Source: JAFEDN01 sp963844565 (GTDB lineage Bacteria; Pseudomonadota; Gammaproteobacteria; Coxiellales; Coxiellaceae). From it: a DNA stretch of 64,000 bases. The translations under genes were made by a program, and so were the position numbers. Location: assembly GCA_963844565.1 (NCBI GenBank), contig CAWJON010000001.1:248001-312000 (forward strand), in the 5' to 3' direction. Numbering within the stretch: position 1 is the first letter of the stretch; each line of letters opens with the position of its first letter. The notes below the pieces were generated by a model that was given only the letters and a program-made list of their open reading frames with translations, was not told the origin of the DNA and did not search any database. Below, piece after piece: positions 44,598 through 51,837 of this stretch.

Positions 44598-45353
44598 ATG
44601 AAAAAAAGCATCAAACCATTTCGAATTTTTATTATTGCTGCGGCAATTATTTTCGTCTGGCAACTGATGGTTTGGGCGCTGCAAATTCCAAAATTTATTT
44701 TGCCCGCCCCCCAACAAGTGATTATCAGTTTAGTGACTAACTGGAAACTGATAGCCAACAATTTTTTGCCAACCTTAATTGAAATTTTACTTGGTTTTTT
44801 GGTGGGTTCACTCGCAGGTTTTTTAGCGGCGCTATGGATAATTTATTTTCGTTTAGCAAGATTATGGTTTTTGCCGGTTTTAATTATCAGTCAGGCTCTA
44901 CCTGTATTCGCCATCGCTCCACTTTTGGTGATTTGGTTTGGATACGGCATTGTATCTAAAGCCATCGTTAGTGCTTTGATGTTATTTTTTCCGGTAACCA
45001 GTTCTTTTTACGACGGTTTACGAAACACCCCAAAAGAATGGCTAAATCTCTGTAAAGTGATGGGCGCCTCTCCGTGGCGAGTCCTTTATAGAATAAAAAT
45101 ACCTGCTGCGCTTCCTTCTTTGGGTACCGGACTACGGGTGGCGGCGAGTTTTGCGCCAATGGGAGCGGTTATTGGGGAATGGGTGGGTTCCAGCCAAGGA
45201 CTGGGGTTTTTGATGATTAATGCTAATGCGCGGTTACAAGTTGATTTGATGTTTGCTGTATTGTTAGTTTTAATCGCATTGAGCTTGGTTCTTTATTTTT
45301 CAATTGATCAAATATTAAAGCATGTCATTTTTTGGCGCAACACAAACTACTAG
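44598..45353 (+). CDS. ABC importer permease (ThiX-like)
   Basis: 251 residues with six predicted membrane helices. The EAA loop for ATPase docking is EWLNLCKVMGASPWRVLYRIKIPAALPSLGTGLRVAAS. It belongs to the SsuC/TauC/ThiX group of BPD transporters. It starts 2 bases after the ATPase gene, so it is co-translated. The binding-protein gene follows after a 256-base gap containing a palindromic repeat. Confidence 0.9.
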   Translation: MKKSIKPFRIFIIAAAIIFVWQLMVWALQIPKFILPAPQQVIISLVTNWKLIANNFLPTLIEILLGFLVGSLAGFLAALWIIYFRLARLWFLPVLIISQALPVFAIAPLLVIWFGYGIVSKAIVSALMLFFPVTSSFYDGLRNTPKEWLNLCKVMGASPWRVLYRIKIPAALPSLGTGLRVAASFAPMGAVIGEWVGSSQGLGFLMINANARLQVDLMFAVLLVLIALSLVLYFSIDQILKHVIFWRNTNY

Positions 45354-45449
45354 ACAAATTTTGATCACCTCTATATTTGCAAACTTACTTTATAAAGATT
45401 AATACTCTGCCCAGAGGCAAAACCAATGAGCAAATTGCCTTGAGCTACT

Positions 45450-45582
45450 GGTTGCTTATCCCCGCGATGGGGTTCCTAAGGGGAGAATCGTAATTCTCCC
45501 CTTCATTGCAAGCCTCAGCTTTGCTGAGGCGTAGCATATAAACCAGGAAGCAATTCTCGCTGTACTTCAGCGGGAATTGCTG
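45450..45582. repeat. GC-rich palindromic repeat, family B copy 2
   Basis: Three hairpins were read: 45478-45503 (11-bp stem AAGGGGAGAAT, loop CGTA), 45512-45530 (GCCTCAG/CTGAGGC) and 45551-45579 (CAATTC..CGCTG with CAGCG..GAATTG). The sequence AAACCAGGAAGCAATTCTCG and the GATGGGG/GGGGAGAATCG parts match copy 1 at 17444-17750. It separates the permease and binding-protein genes of one transport system and may attenuate transcription between them. Confidence 0.82.
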
Positions 45583-45609
45583 GCAAAATTACATTTTTGT
45601 GAGGGTTAA

Positions 45610-46584
45610 ATGAATAAGAAAAATAAAATATTTCATATTCTAAGAATTTTGCTTAGCTTTATTTTTATATTCTCACTTTCTGCTTTAGGGGATGGCTCTG
45701 CTCAAAAACCGCTAATCATTATATTAGATTGGTTTGTTAATCCTGACCACGCTCCCTTATTGGTTGCTCAAGCAAAAGGCTATTTCAAACAACAAGGACT
45801 ACAGATCAAATTAATTTCTCCGGCAGATCCTAATGATGGGCCCAAACTCGTTGCCGCCAAAAAAGCAGACATTGCTTTAACTTACCAGCCGCAATTACTG
45901 TTACAAATTAATGAAGGATTACCCTTAATGCGGTTTGCAACTTTGGTTGACTCGCCTTTAAGCTGCCTAGTTACCTTAAAAAACAATCACATAGATGAAA
46001 TTCAAAATTTAAAAGGGAAAAAGGTGGGTTACAGTGCAGGAGCAATCGATCAGGTCATGATGCAGTCGATGCTACAAGCTCACGGTTTACAAATGAAAAA
46101 TATCCAATTTATTAATATTCGTTATGACTTGGTGCAAGCGTTGTTGTCTAACCGGGTCGATGCTTTTACCGGAGGCATGAGAAATGTTGAGCCTATCCAA
46201 TTAGAACAAAATGGTCAAACCCCAAAATTATTTTTTCCTGAAGATAATGGCTTCCCGGCTTATGAGGAGCTTGTTTTTGTTACGCATCGTGACGCAATTA
46301 GCGATCCACGGCTTGGAAAATTCATCATCGCTCTGAAGCAAGGAATTGATTTTTTGATAGAAAATCCACAACAGTCTTGGGATTTAGTGGTTAAGGCCCA
46401 TCCGGAAATCAACAATTCAGTAAATAAAGCATCGTGGTTTCAAACCATTCATTACTTCACTCAAAATCCTGGCAAGCTCGATGAAAAGCGTTATCAACAA
46501 TTGGCAAATTTCATGTTCGAAAAAGGCCTAATCAATAAACGGCCCGAAACCTCCAGTTATGCGGTTCAATTAGCTCAGCCCTGA
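45610..46584 (+). CDS. NMT1/THI5-like substrate-binding protein (ThiY-like)
   Basis: 324 residues with a signal peptide (LRILLSFIFIFSLSALGDGSA). The mature protein starts IIILDWFVNPDHAPLLVAQAKGYFKQQGL, the hallmark of the ThiY/THI5 family, which binds hydroxymethylpyrimidine-type thiamine precursors. GKKVGYSAGAIDQVMMQSML and DAFTGGMRNVEP follow the same fold. A GAGGG ribosome-binding site lies before the ATG. It would deliver substrate to the ThiXZ-like proteins upstream. No other thiamine genes are in the window. Confidence 0.9.
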   Translation: MNKKNKIFHILRILLSFIFIFSLSALGDGSAQKPLIIILDWFVNPDHAPLLVAQAKGYFKQQGLQIKLISPADPNDGPKLVAAKKADIALTYQPQLLLQINEGLPLMRFATLVDSPLSCLVTLKNNHIDEIQNLKGKKVGYSAGAIDQVMMQSMLQAHGLQMKNIQFINIRYDLVQALLSNRVDAFTGGMRNVEPIQLEQNGQTPKLFFPEDNGFPAYEELVFVTHRDAISDPRLGKFIIALKQGIDFLIENPQQSWDLVVKAHPEINNSVNKASWFQTIHYFTQNPGKLDEKRYQQLANFMFEKGLINKRPETSSYAVQLAQP

Positions 46585-46653
46585 CATTGTCGTCACGCAG
46601 TTTTAAGTTTAATCAATTAAAATCAAGCTATTATGTTTAAATTTCGCAGATGG

Positions 46654-46882
46654 CGTGCGGTGTAGATTTCGAAAATTTAAACCCACTCCGCCTTATTCAG
46701 CGACATCCGCCTGCTCGCTGCGGCAATAAAGGCTGGCCAATGCTTTGTTAGCACCATTGTGCAAAGTGAACTTTAATTACGATGAACTTCCTTCGGAATT
46801 ACCTCCGCTGCGCGCGAAAACATCTCCACTGACACCCGTTGCAAAGCTCGCTGGCGGATGCGCTGAATAAGGCTATGCAGAG
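46654..46882. repeat. Foldback repeat family A, copy 2 (inverted, one inner arm lost)
   Basis: It is in reverse orientation relative to copies 1 and 3. It begins with GTGTAGATTTCG and CCGCCTTATTCAGCGACATC and ends with GGCGGATGCGCTGAATAAGG. The inner arm GAAAACATCTCCACTG is present once (about 46816-46831), but its partner, about 45 bases in copy 3, is missing, so the inner stem cannot form. Confidence 0.85.
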
Positions 46883-47336
46883 GGTTCACCTAATCCCAGT
46901 AATCGGTTTTGCTAGATCTTATTTGAATTTATTTAATTGGCACTAATTCTAATTGCCAACGAAATCGTCGTTTATGGGTTTAAAGCAGCGTTATTCCAAA
47001 TGGAATCCAAAGTAATATTTTGCTGATGAAGAGCTGCCTCCTGTTGAAATAGCTTAGCCTTGATTAAACGTCGATATTAATCCTGGATTAAGGCTACGCA
47101 TTATCGAGGAGGACAAAGGGATTGTATAAGCTGCAAGGCTCACAGCAAAAAAATTTCAGAGAAATTGAAACCGTAAACCCCATGTGCAATGCGACTACCC
47201 TGGTGTCAGCAAGCCTGCACTGAACTCAGCGAATCATTTTTCAGTCCTTGAGAAAAAAGAAGGTCGTATAATGTTTTACAGGTGTAGCTTTTATCTAAAT
47301 TGTAGATAGTCAGTGATCCAATAATGGAACTAAAAC

Positions 47337-47615
47337 CTCTGCATAGCCTTATTCAGCGCATCCGCCAGCGATGCTTTGCAACGGGTGGCAGTGGAGATGT
47401 TTTCGCGCGCAGTGGAGGCAATTCCGAAAGAAGTTCATCGTACTTAAGTTCACTTTGCACAATGGTACTAACAAAGTATTGCTCCAGCCTTTATTGCCGT
47501 AGCGAGCACGAAAACATCTCCACTGACGGGACCCGTTTAGACAATCTTGCGAGTGGGCGGATGTCGCTGAATAAGGCGGAGTGGGTTTAGGGTTTCGAAA
47601 TCTACACCGCACAGC
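47337..47615. repeat. Foldback repeat family A, copy 3
   Basis: Outer arms near 47346-47367 and 47556-47578 (CCTTATTCAGCG..CATCCGCC and complement), inner perfect 17-bp stem 47389-47405 (CAGTGGAGATGTTTTCG) with 47509-47525. The loop region aligns with copy 1 (GCAATTCCGAAAGAAGTTCA...). The end carries TTTCGAAATCTACACCGC as in copy 1. Confidence 0.88.
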
Positions 47616-47735
47616 ATGATCAAATATTTATTGAAATATCCCCGCCTGATTTTAAATCGATTAAATCAAAAATGAGATTTGTGTACAGCCAATTTTCTTG
47701 AGGAAGCTGGTTGTCAAGTTCGAAATGGTTGGCGG

Positions 47736-48809
47736 TCATGCTTGAATAGAATGTTCCACGTGGAACATTCTGGCTTGTTCCAATTGAACCAGGTCTGATA
47801 ATTCTTCGAGCGTTATGCCAGTTATAAATATCTGTGCCTTTAGATTTTTTAAAATATTGGCCATGAGCGCTCGCTTTTTAGGGTCAAGTTCGGAAGGCAA
47901 ATCGTCCATCAAGTAAATGGGCGGTTGATCCAGTTTTGATTTTAAAAGGGTTCCTTGAGATAAGTGCAAAGCATACGCAGCTAATTTTTGTTGACCCTGT
48001 GACAGGAAATCACCAGCAGGAATTTTATCGGCAAATATGAGCAAATCAGCGCGATGGGGTCCATGCCTGGTAAACCCAGAAAGACGATCTCTGGCTAAAT
48101 CTTGAATCAAAACTTCGTTAAGCTCTTTATCAGGCGCCCACCCCCTGACATACCTTAATTTTAATTTTGGAAGTTCCATCATTGCCAGCATTTGATGAAA
48201 AATCGGCTCCAGCTCAACGACATAATGCTCCCGAAACTGATCAAGTAAAACAGAATATTTTATAATATTTTGATCCCAAACCTCTATTTCACTATACGGC
48301 AAGTTCGACTTTAAAGCAGCGTTGCGCTGTTTTAAAGATTTATTGAATGCCTGCCAAGCAGCATAAAAGGAATGTTCCACGTGGAACACACCCCAATCTA
48401 ACCACTGCCGGCGCAGTTTTGGACCATCATGGAAATAACGGTGGCTTTCTGTCGTTAACAGGATTAGGGGTATTTTCTTAGCAATCGGAACGAGCGAATG
48501 AATAGCCTCTCCGTTTAGTTTTAATTTTTTTTCTCCCTGCAGTGTTCTTTCAACGCCAAGCCGAATTTCATCTTCTTTATTCTTATTTAAAAGCGTAAAA
48601 ATAGAAAAGGAGTCTGCGTTAGTTTGTACAATGCGTTGCACAAGGTGAGTGCGGAATGATCTGCCAAATGCCAGAAAATAAATTGCCTCCAAAATACTGC
48701 TTTTTCCTGATCCATTTTGGCCATATAGAACATTAATCTCGGCTATTGGCTCCAAGTTTAATGACTTTATATTCCGAAATTGGTTTATGATTAATTGATC
48801 GATAGACAT
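47736..48809 (-). CDS. recF: DNA replication and repair protein RecF
   Basis: 357 residues. Walker A is YGQNGSGKSSILEAIYFLAFGRSFRT, the signature region is DFLSQGQQKLAAYALHLSQG, and Walker B is PIYLMDDLPSELD. It loads RecA at gaps with RecO and RecR. It starts within the dnaN stop codon (TAATG). Two parS sites lie in the gene and both are read as the peptide FHVEH (in VFHVEHSF mid-gene and MFHVEHSI at the C-terminus), the second almost at the stop codon. Confidence 0.96.
   Translation of the reverse strand: MSIDQLIINQFRNIKSLNLEPIAEINVLYGQNGSGKSSILEAIYFLAFGRSFRTHLVQRIVQTNADSFSIFTLLNKNKEDEIRLGVERTLQGEKKLKLNGEAIHSLVPIAKKIPLILLTTESHRYFHDGPKLRRQWLDWGVFHVEHSFYAAWQAFNKSLKQRNAALKSNLPYSEIEVWDQNIIKYSVLLDQFREHYVVELEPIFHQMLAMMELPKLKLRYVRGWAPDKELNEVLIQDLARDRLSGFTRHGPHRADLLIFADKIPAGDFLSQGQQKLAAYALHLSQGTLLKSKLDQPPIYLMDDLPSELDPKKRALMANILKNLKAQIFITGITLEELSDLVQLEQARMFHVEHSIQA
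47752..47767. promoter_or_regulatory. parS centromere site 1 (3' end of recF)
   Basis: TGTTCCACGTGGAACA matches the ParB-binding consensus TGTTNCACGTGNAACA at every defined position and is the centre of a perfect 24-bp palindrome (47748-47771). It lies in the last codons of recF. The cognate parB is at 18634. Confidence 0.95.
48373..48388. promoter_or_regulatory. parS centromere site 2 (within recF)
   Basis: A second perfect TGTTCCACGTGGAACA, 621 bases from site 1, is encoded in recF as part of the peptide VFHVEH. Confidence 0.95.
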
Positions 48810-49918
48810 TACATCCGCATAGGCATGATAACAAATGCTTGTTCTTTTTGGCTGTTGGGTTCCTGAAGCAATAAACTATTGTTATTGGCGCTCGAAAACA
48901 CCAGCTGAACGTCTGTAGACGATAAAATATTAAGCACATCCAGCAAATAGTTTACATTAAAAGCAAGACCCATTTCTGGGCCTGAATAGTCAACGGTTAA
49001 TTCTTCTTCTGCCATTTCTTGTTCAGCGTTATTGGCCAAAATACGTAATAACTGAGGCTTCAATTCTAAAAAGATTCCGCGCACTTTTTCGTGACATAAG
49101 ATGGCACTGCGAATTAGCGCTTGCTTGAAATCCTCTCGATTGACGATAACTTGTTTATCACCGCTTTTAGGAATGACTCGTTGATAATCTGGAAATTTTC
49201 CCTCGACTAATTTCGAAACAAAGCTAAAGTTTTCAGCTGTTGCTTGTATATAATTATTTCCAACGGAGAGATTAATTTCCTGATCCTGGCTGCTCAAAAG
49301 CTTCATCAATTCAAGAATGCCTTTTCGCGGAACAATTACTTGTATACGGCCTTCATTGTTGGCTGGCGTGGTCAGCGAGTTAAAAGCTAAGCGGTGACCA
49401 TCCGTGGCAATTGCTCGCAACCCATGGTGGACAAATTCAAACAACATCCCGTTCAAATAATAACGAACATCTTGCTGCGCCATAGCAAAATGAGTTTTTT
49501 GTAATAGCATAAGTAAATCTGGTTGATTCAACTTGAGCTGTAGAGTTGGGGAAAGAGTTTCTGTATTGGGGTATTCTTCCGGGGGTAGGGTACTTAAAGT
49601 AAAGCGGCTGCGTTGAGAGCGCAGGATAATCTGTTGCTTTTCTTGGTACAATTCAATAGAAGAGTTTTCCGGCAAAGCACGACAAATATCGAGTAGTTTA
49701 CGCCCAGGCAATGTCAATTTTACCGGGGCAGACAACGGCTTATTCAAATTACTATGGCCTGTTAACTGGATTTCCAAATCGGTGCCCACAATAGATAATT
49801 TTTCATTAATATCGAGCAGAACATTGGATAACATGGGCATAGCTTGTTTTCTATCAACTACTCCAATTACCATTTGCAATGGCTTTAATAAAGCTTCGCG
49901 GCTAAAAGATAATTTCAT
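48809..49918 (-). CDS. dnaN: DNA polymerase III sliding clamp (beta)
   Basis: 369 residues; three topologically similar domains form the clamp half-ring. Family segments include MKLSFSREALLKPLQMVIGVVDRKQAMPMLSNVLL, ATDGHRLAF, and the C-terminal FVIMPMRM ending. It lies 10 bases after dnaA and overlaps recF by 1 base, so it is part of the dnaA-dnaN-recF operon. Confidence 0.97.
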   Translation of the reverse strand: MKLSFSREALLKPLQMVIGVVDRKQAMPMLSNVLLDINEKLSIVGTDLEIQLTGHSNLNKPLSAPVKLTLPGRKLLDICRALPENSSIELYQEKQQIILRSQRSRFTLSTLPPEEYPNTETLSPTLQLKLNQPDLLMLLQKTHFAMAQQDVRYYLNGMLFEFVHHGLRAIATDGHRLAFNSLTTPANNEGRIQVIVPRKGILELMKLLSSQDQEINLSVGNNYIQATAENFSFVSKLVEGKFPDYQRVIPKSGDKQVIVNREDFKQALIRSAILCHEKVRGIFLELKPQLLRILANNAEQEMAEEELTVDYSGPEMGLAFNVNYLLDVLNILSSTDVQLVFSSANNNSLLLQEPNSQKEQAFVIMPMRM

Positions 49919-49928
49919 ATCAAATCTC

Positions 49929-51278
49929 CTATGCAGACAAAATACGCAGTAAATTTTTATAGTCTTCTTGTATGTCTAAATCTCGGGTCATCAACTTGTT
50001 GATTGCTCGGCAAGCATGTAAAACGGTGGTATGGTCACGCCCGCCAAAACACTCGCCAATTTCCGGCAAGCTGTGGGTAGTTAGCTTTTTCGCCAATGAC
50101 ATTGCAATTTGTCGAGGCCGTGCTAATGAGCGGTTTCGACGCTTTGATAATAAATCACTGAGTTTGATTTTATAGTATTCAGCCACGGTCCGTTGAATGT
50201 TTTCAATCGTAATTAATTTTGCTTGCAAAGTGAGCAGATCTTTCAGCGCCTCGCGAGCAAAATCGACGGTGATCGTTTGTCCAGTAAAATGGGCATTGGC
50301 AATCACTCGCTTCAAAGCGCCTTCGAGTTCACGAACATTAGATTGAATATGTTTACCCATAAAAAAAGCCACTTCTTCAGGTAAAATAATTTTGGCTTCT
50401 TCCGCTTTTGCCATTAAAATAGCGACACGGGTTTCCAACTCCGGAGGTTCAATGGCGGTCGTCAGTCCCCAGCCGAATCGTGATTTCAAGCGCTCTTCCA
50501 ATCCTTCTATTTCTTTCGGATAACGATCGCAAGTCAGTACAATTTGTTGTTGGCTGTCGAACAATGAGTTAAAGGTATGGAAAAACTCTTCCTGAGAACG
50601 ATCTTTTCCAGCAAAAAATTGAATATCATCAATTAGTAAAACGTTGAGGCTGCGATAATAGCGTTTAAACTCATGCATAGCGTTACGTTGTAGGGCTTTG
50701 ATCATATCCGCCAGGAAACGCTCGGAATGTAAATAAAGAATTTTTGCGTCAGGGTTTCTCTCTAAAATAGAATGACCAATAGCATGCATTAAATGCGTTT
50801 TTCCCAAACCCACTCCCCCATAGACAAATAAAGGGTTGTAAGCAACACCTGGATTTTCAGCAACTTGTATGGCTGCCGCACGAGCCAATTGGTTTGATTT
50901 TCCTTCAACAAAATTACCAAAAGTAAAATTCTTGTGCAAATTGCTCTGCGGCGATCGCATCTCTTTGGATTGACTGGAGTTAATTTTCGGTTTTTTTGCT
51001 TGGTTTTCCATTGAATCATTTCGAGCGCCAACTTTAATCGTTAGGGTAGGTGCATTACCGTTGTCAGAGAGCAACTGCAGAGTTTCCAGAATATTGTCTA
51101 TAAAATGATCATTAATGTAGCTGACTACAAATTGGTTGGGCGCTAATAATGTTAAATGGTTTGATTTATAGTCAACTTGCAAGGGACGTAGCCAGGTATT
51201 AAATTTTGGCTCTGTCACCTTTTCGCGCAAATGATCTAAACATTTTTCCCAAAGTTGGCTGTTCACAAAATAGTCCAA
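49929..51278 (-). CDS. dnaA: Chromosomal replication initiator DnaA
   Basis: 449 residues. Domain I (residues 1-90, LWEKCLDHLREKVTEPKFNTWLRPLQ), a short Ser/Asn/Lys-rich linker, AAA+ domain III with Walker A GGVGLGKTHLMHAIG and Walker B LLIDDIQFFAGK, and domain IV with the DNA-binding motif GGRDHTTVLHACRAI. It binds TTATCCACA boxes and ATP to open the origin. One perfect box lies 91 bases upstream of its start, suggesting autoregulation, while the main box cluster lies 11 kb away upstream of rpmH. Confidence 0.97.
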   Translation of the reverse strand: MDYFVNSQLWEKCLDHLREKVTEPKFNTWLRPLQVDYKSNHLTLLAPNQFVVSYINDHFIDNILETLQLLSDNGNAPTLTIKVGARNDSMENQAKKPKINSSQSKEMRSPQSNLHKNFTFGNFVEGKSNQLARAAAIQVAENPGVAYNPLFVYGGVGLGKTHLMHAIGHSILERNPDAKILYLHSERFLADMIKALQRNAMHEFKRYYRSLNVLLIDDIQFFAGKDRSQEEFFHTFNSLFDSQQQIVLTCDRYPKEIEGLEERLKSRFGWGLTTAIEPPELETRVAILMAKAEEAKIILPEEVAFFMGKHIQSNVRELEGALKRVIANAHFTGQTITVDFAREALKDLLTLQAKLITIENIQRTVAEYYKIKLSDLLSKRRNRSLARPRQIAMSLAKKLTTHSLPEIGECFGGRDHTTVLHACRAINKLMTRDLDIQEDYKNLLRILSA

Positions 51279-51368
51279 GGAGGCATTAAAAATAAAAATC
51301 CCTGCAGCAAGCTGCGAGGGAAGAAAGTGAAATGAACCCGTTACAGTTGAAATTCCATTGTATCTTGC

Positions 51369-51377
51369 TGTGGATAA
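51369..51377. promoter_or_regulatory. DnaA box upstream of dnaA
   Basis: TGTGGATAA, the exact complement of the consensus TTATCCACA, lies 91 bases before the dnaA start. A lone box here fits autoregulation of dnaA. Confidence 0.75.
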
Positions 51378-51656
51378 CTATGCTAGTCCGCCCTCTTTTT
51401 GTAGTCAAACACTACGTAAAAATTGGTCAATCTTTCCAAAATACAAGATTGTTAGTCTGATTAGTGTGTAGGAAATTTCCAATCTTTCCCCAAGAAATAT
51501 TCCGCAATTCTTTACAAAAATCCCCATGCCAAAATTAATTTTTTTTGGCCAGATAAATTTTATTTTTTAAATCAACAAGATATTCTATATACCTTAAATT
51601 TCGATATTTTAATGAACAAGAAACAACATACCAGTTAGTCTAAAAAAATACAGTTC

Positions 51657-51674
51657 CTTAAGAAATAATTAAGA
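51657..51674 (+). promoter_or_regulatory. PmrA-like box upstream of the small peptide/LPS operon
   Basis: CTTAAGAAATAATTAAGA contains two TTAA half-sites separated by 7 bases. A possible -10 (TATATT, 51694-51699) follows the second half-site by 21 bases. The site departs from the PmrA pattern by having G rather than T after each TTAA. Confidence 0.4.
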
Positions 51675-51735
51675 AATCGCCCCCAAAGTGATCTATATTC
51701 AATTGACCACCAGACCAACAACTAAAGGAGACCTG

Positions 51736-51825
51736 ATGAAAAAATTAGAAGAAAAAAAGGTATTCCAGTCTTATTTAGCTGTGATGGCTATGCTCTGTCT
51801 TTTAGCAACTTTAGCGTGGATGTGA
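51736..51825 (+). CDS. 29-residue membrane micropeptide
   Basis: Too short for usual gene calling. The start has one of the strongest ribosome-binding sites in the window (AAAGGAG, 5 bases before ATG). The peptide is MKKLEEKKVFQSYLAVMAML followed by CLLATLAWM: a charged N-terminal third and a single hydrophobic helix of about 17 residues. It ends 12 bases before the glycosyltransferase gene, which lacks a good ribosome-binding site, so it may be a membrane-embedded regulator of that enzyme, a translational leader, or both. No homologue is known to me. Confidence 0.6.
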   Translation: MKKLEEKKVFQSYLAVMAMLCLLATLAWM

Positions 51826-51837
51826 TAAAATGGGCAA

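Larger units (their letters stand above)
46585..47735. other. Long non-coding stretch between the ThiY-like gene and recF
   Basis: About 1.15 kb without a credible gene. Two family A foldback copies in opposite orientation (46654-46882 and 47337-47615) bracket some 454 bases. That inner segment shows no long open frame, tRNA-like cloverleaf or transposase match that I could recognise. Open frames across 47324-47612 on both strands follow the foldback and are rejected. Confidence 0.7.
51279..51735. other. Divergent regulatory region between dnaA and the LPS operon
   Basis: 457 AT-rich bases without a long gene. It contains one perfect DnaA box (51369-51377), an A/T-rich tract (51530-51640), a PmrA-like TTAA-N7-TTAA site (51657-51674) and a possible TATATT -10 (51694-51699). 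One box is too few for a confident origin, though the region could serve as a secondary DnaA-binding locus. Confidence 0.65.

Noticed and set aside
46883..47336. Decayed insertion sequence between foldback copies 2 and 3
   Set aside because: No transposase motif, long frame or terminal repeats of a known IS could be read, so no IS is called.
47324..47612. Overlapping open frames on both strands (about 88 codons each)
   Set aside because: They trace the foldback repeat copy 3; symmetric frames on both strands are expected from an inverted repeat.
51279..51735. Region upstream of dnaA as the main oriC
   Set aside because: Only one perfect DnaA box was found here, against two perfect and two degenerate boxes at 62812-62897. 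It is not excluded without GC-skew data.
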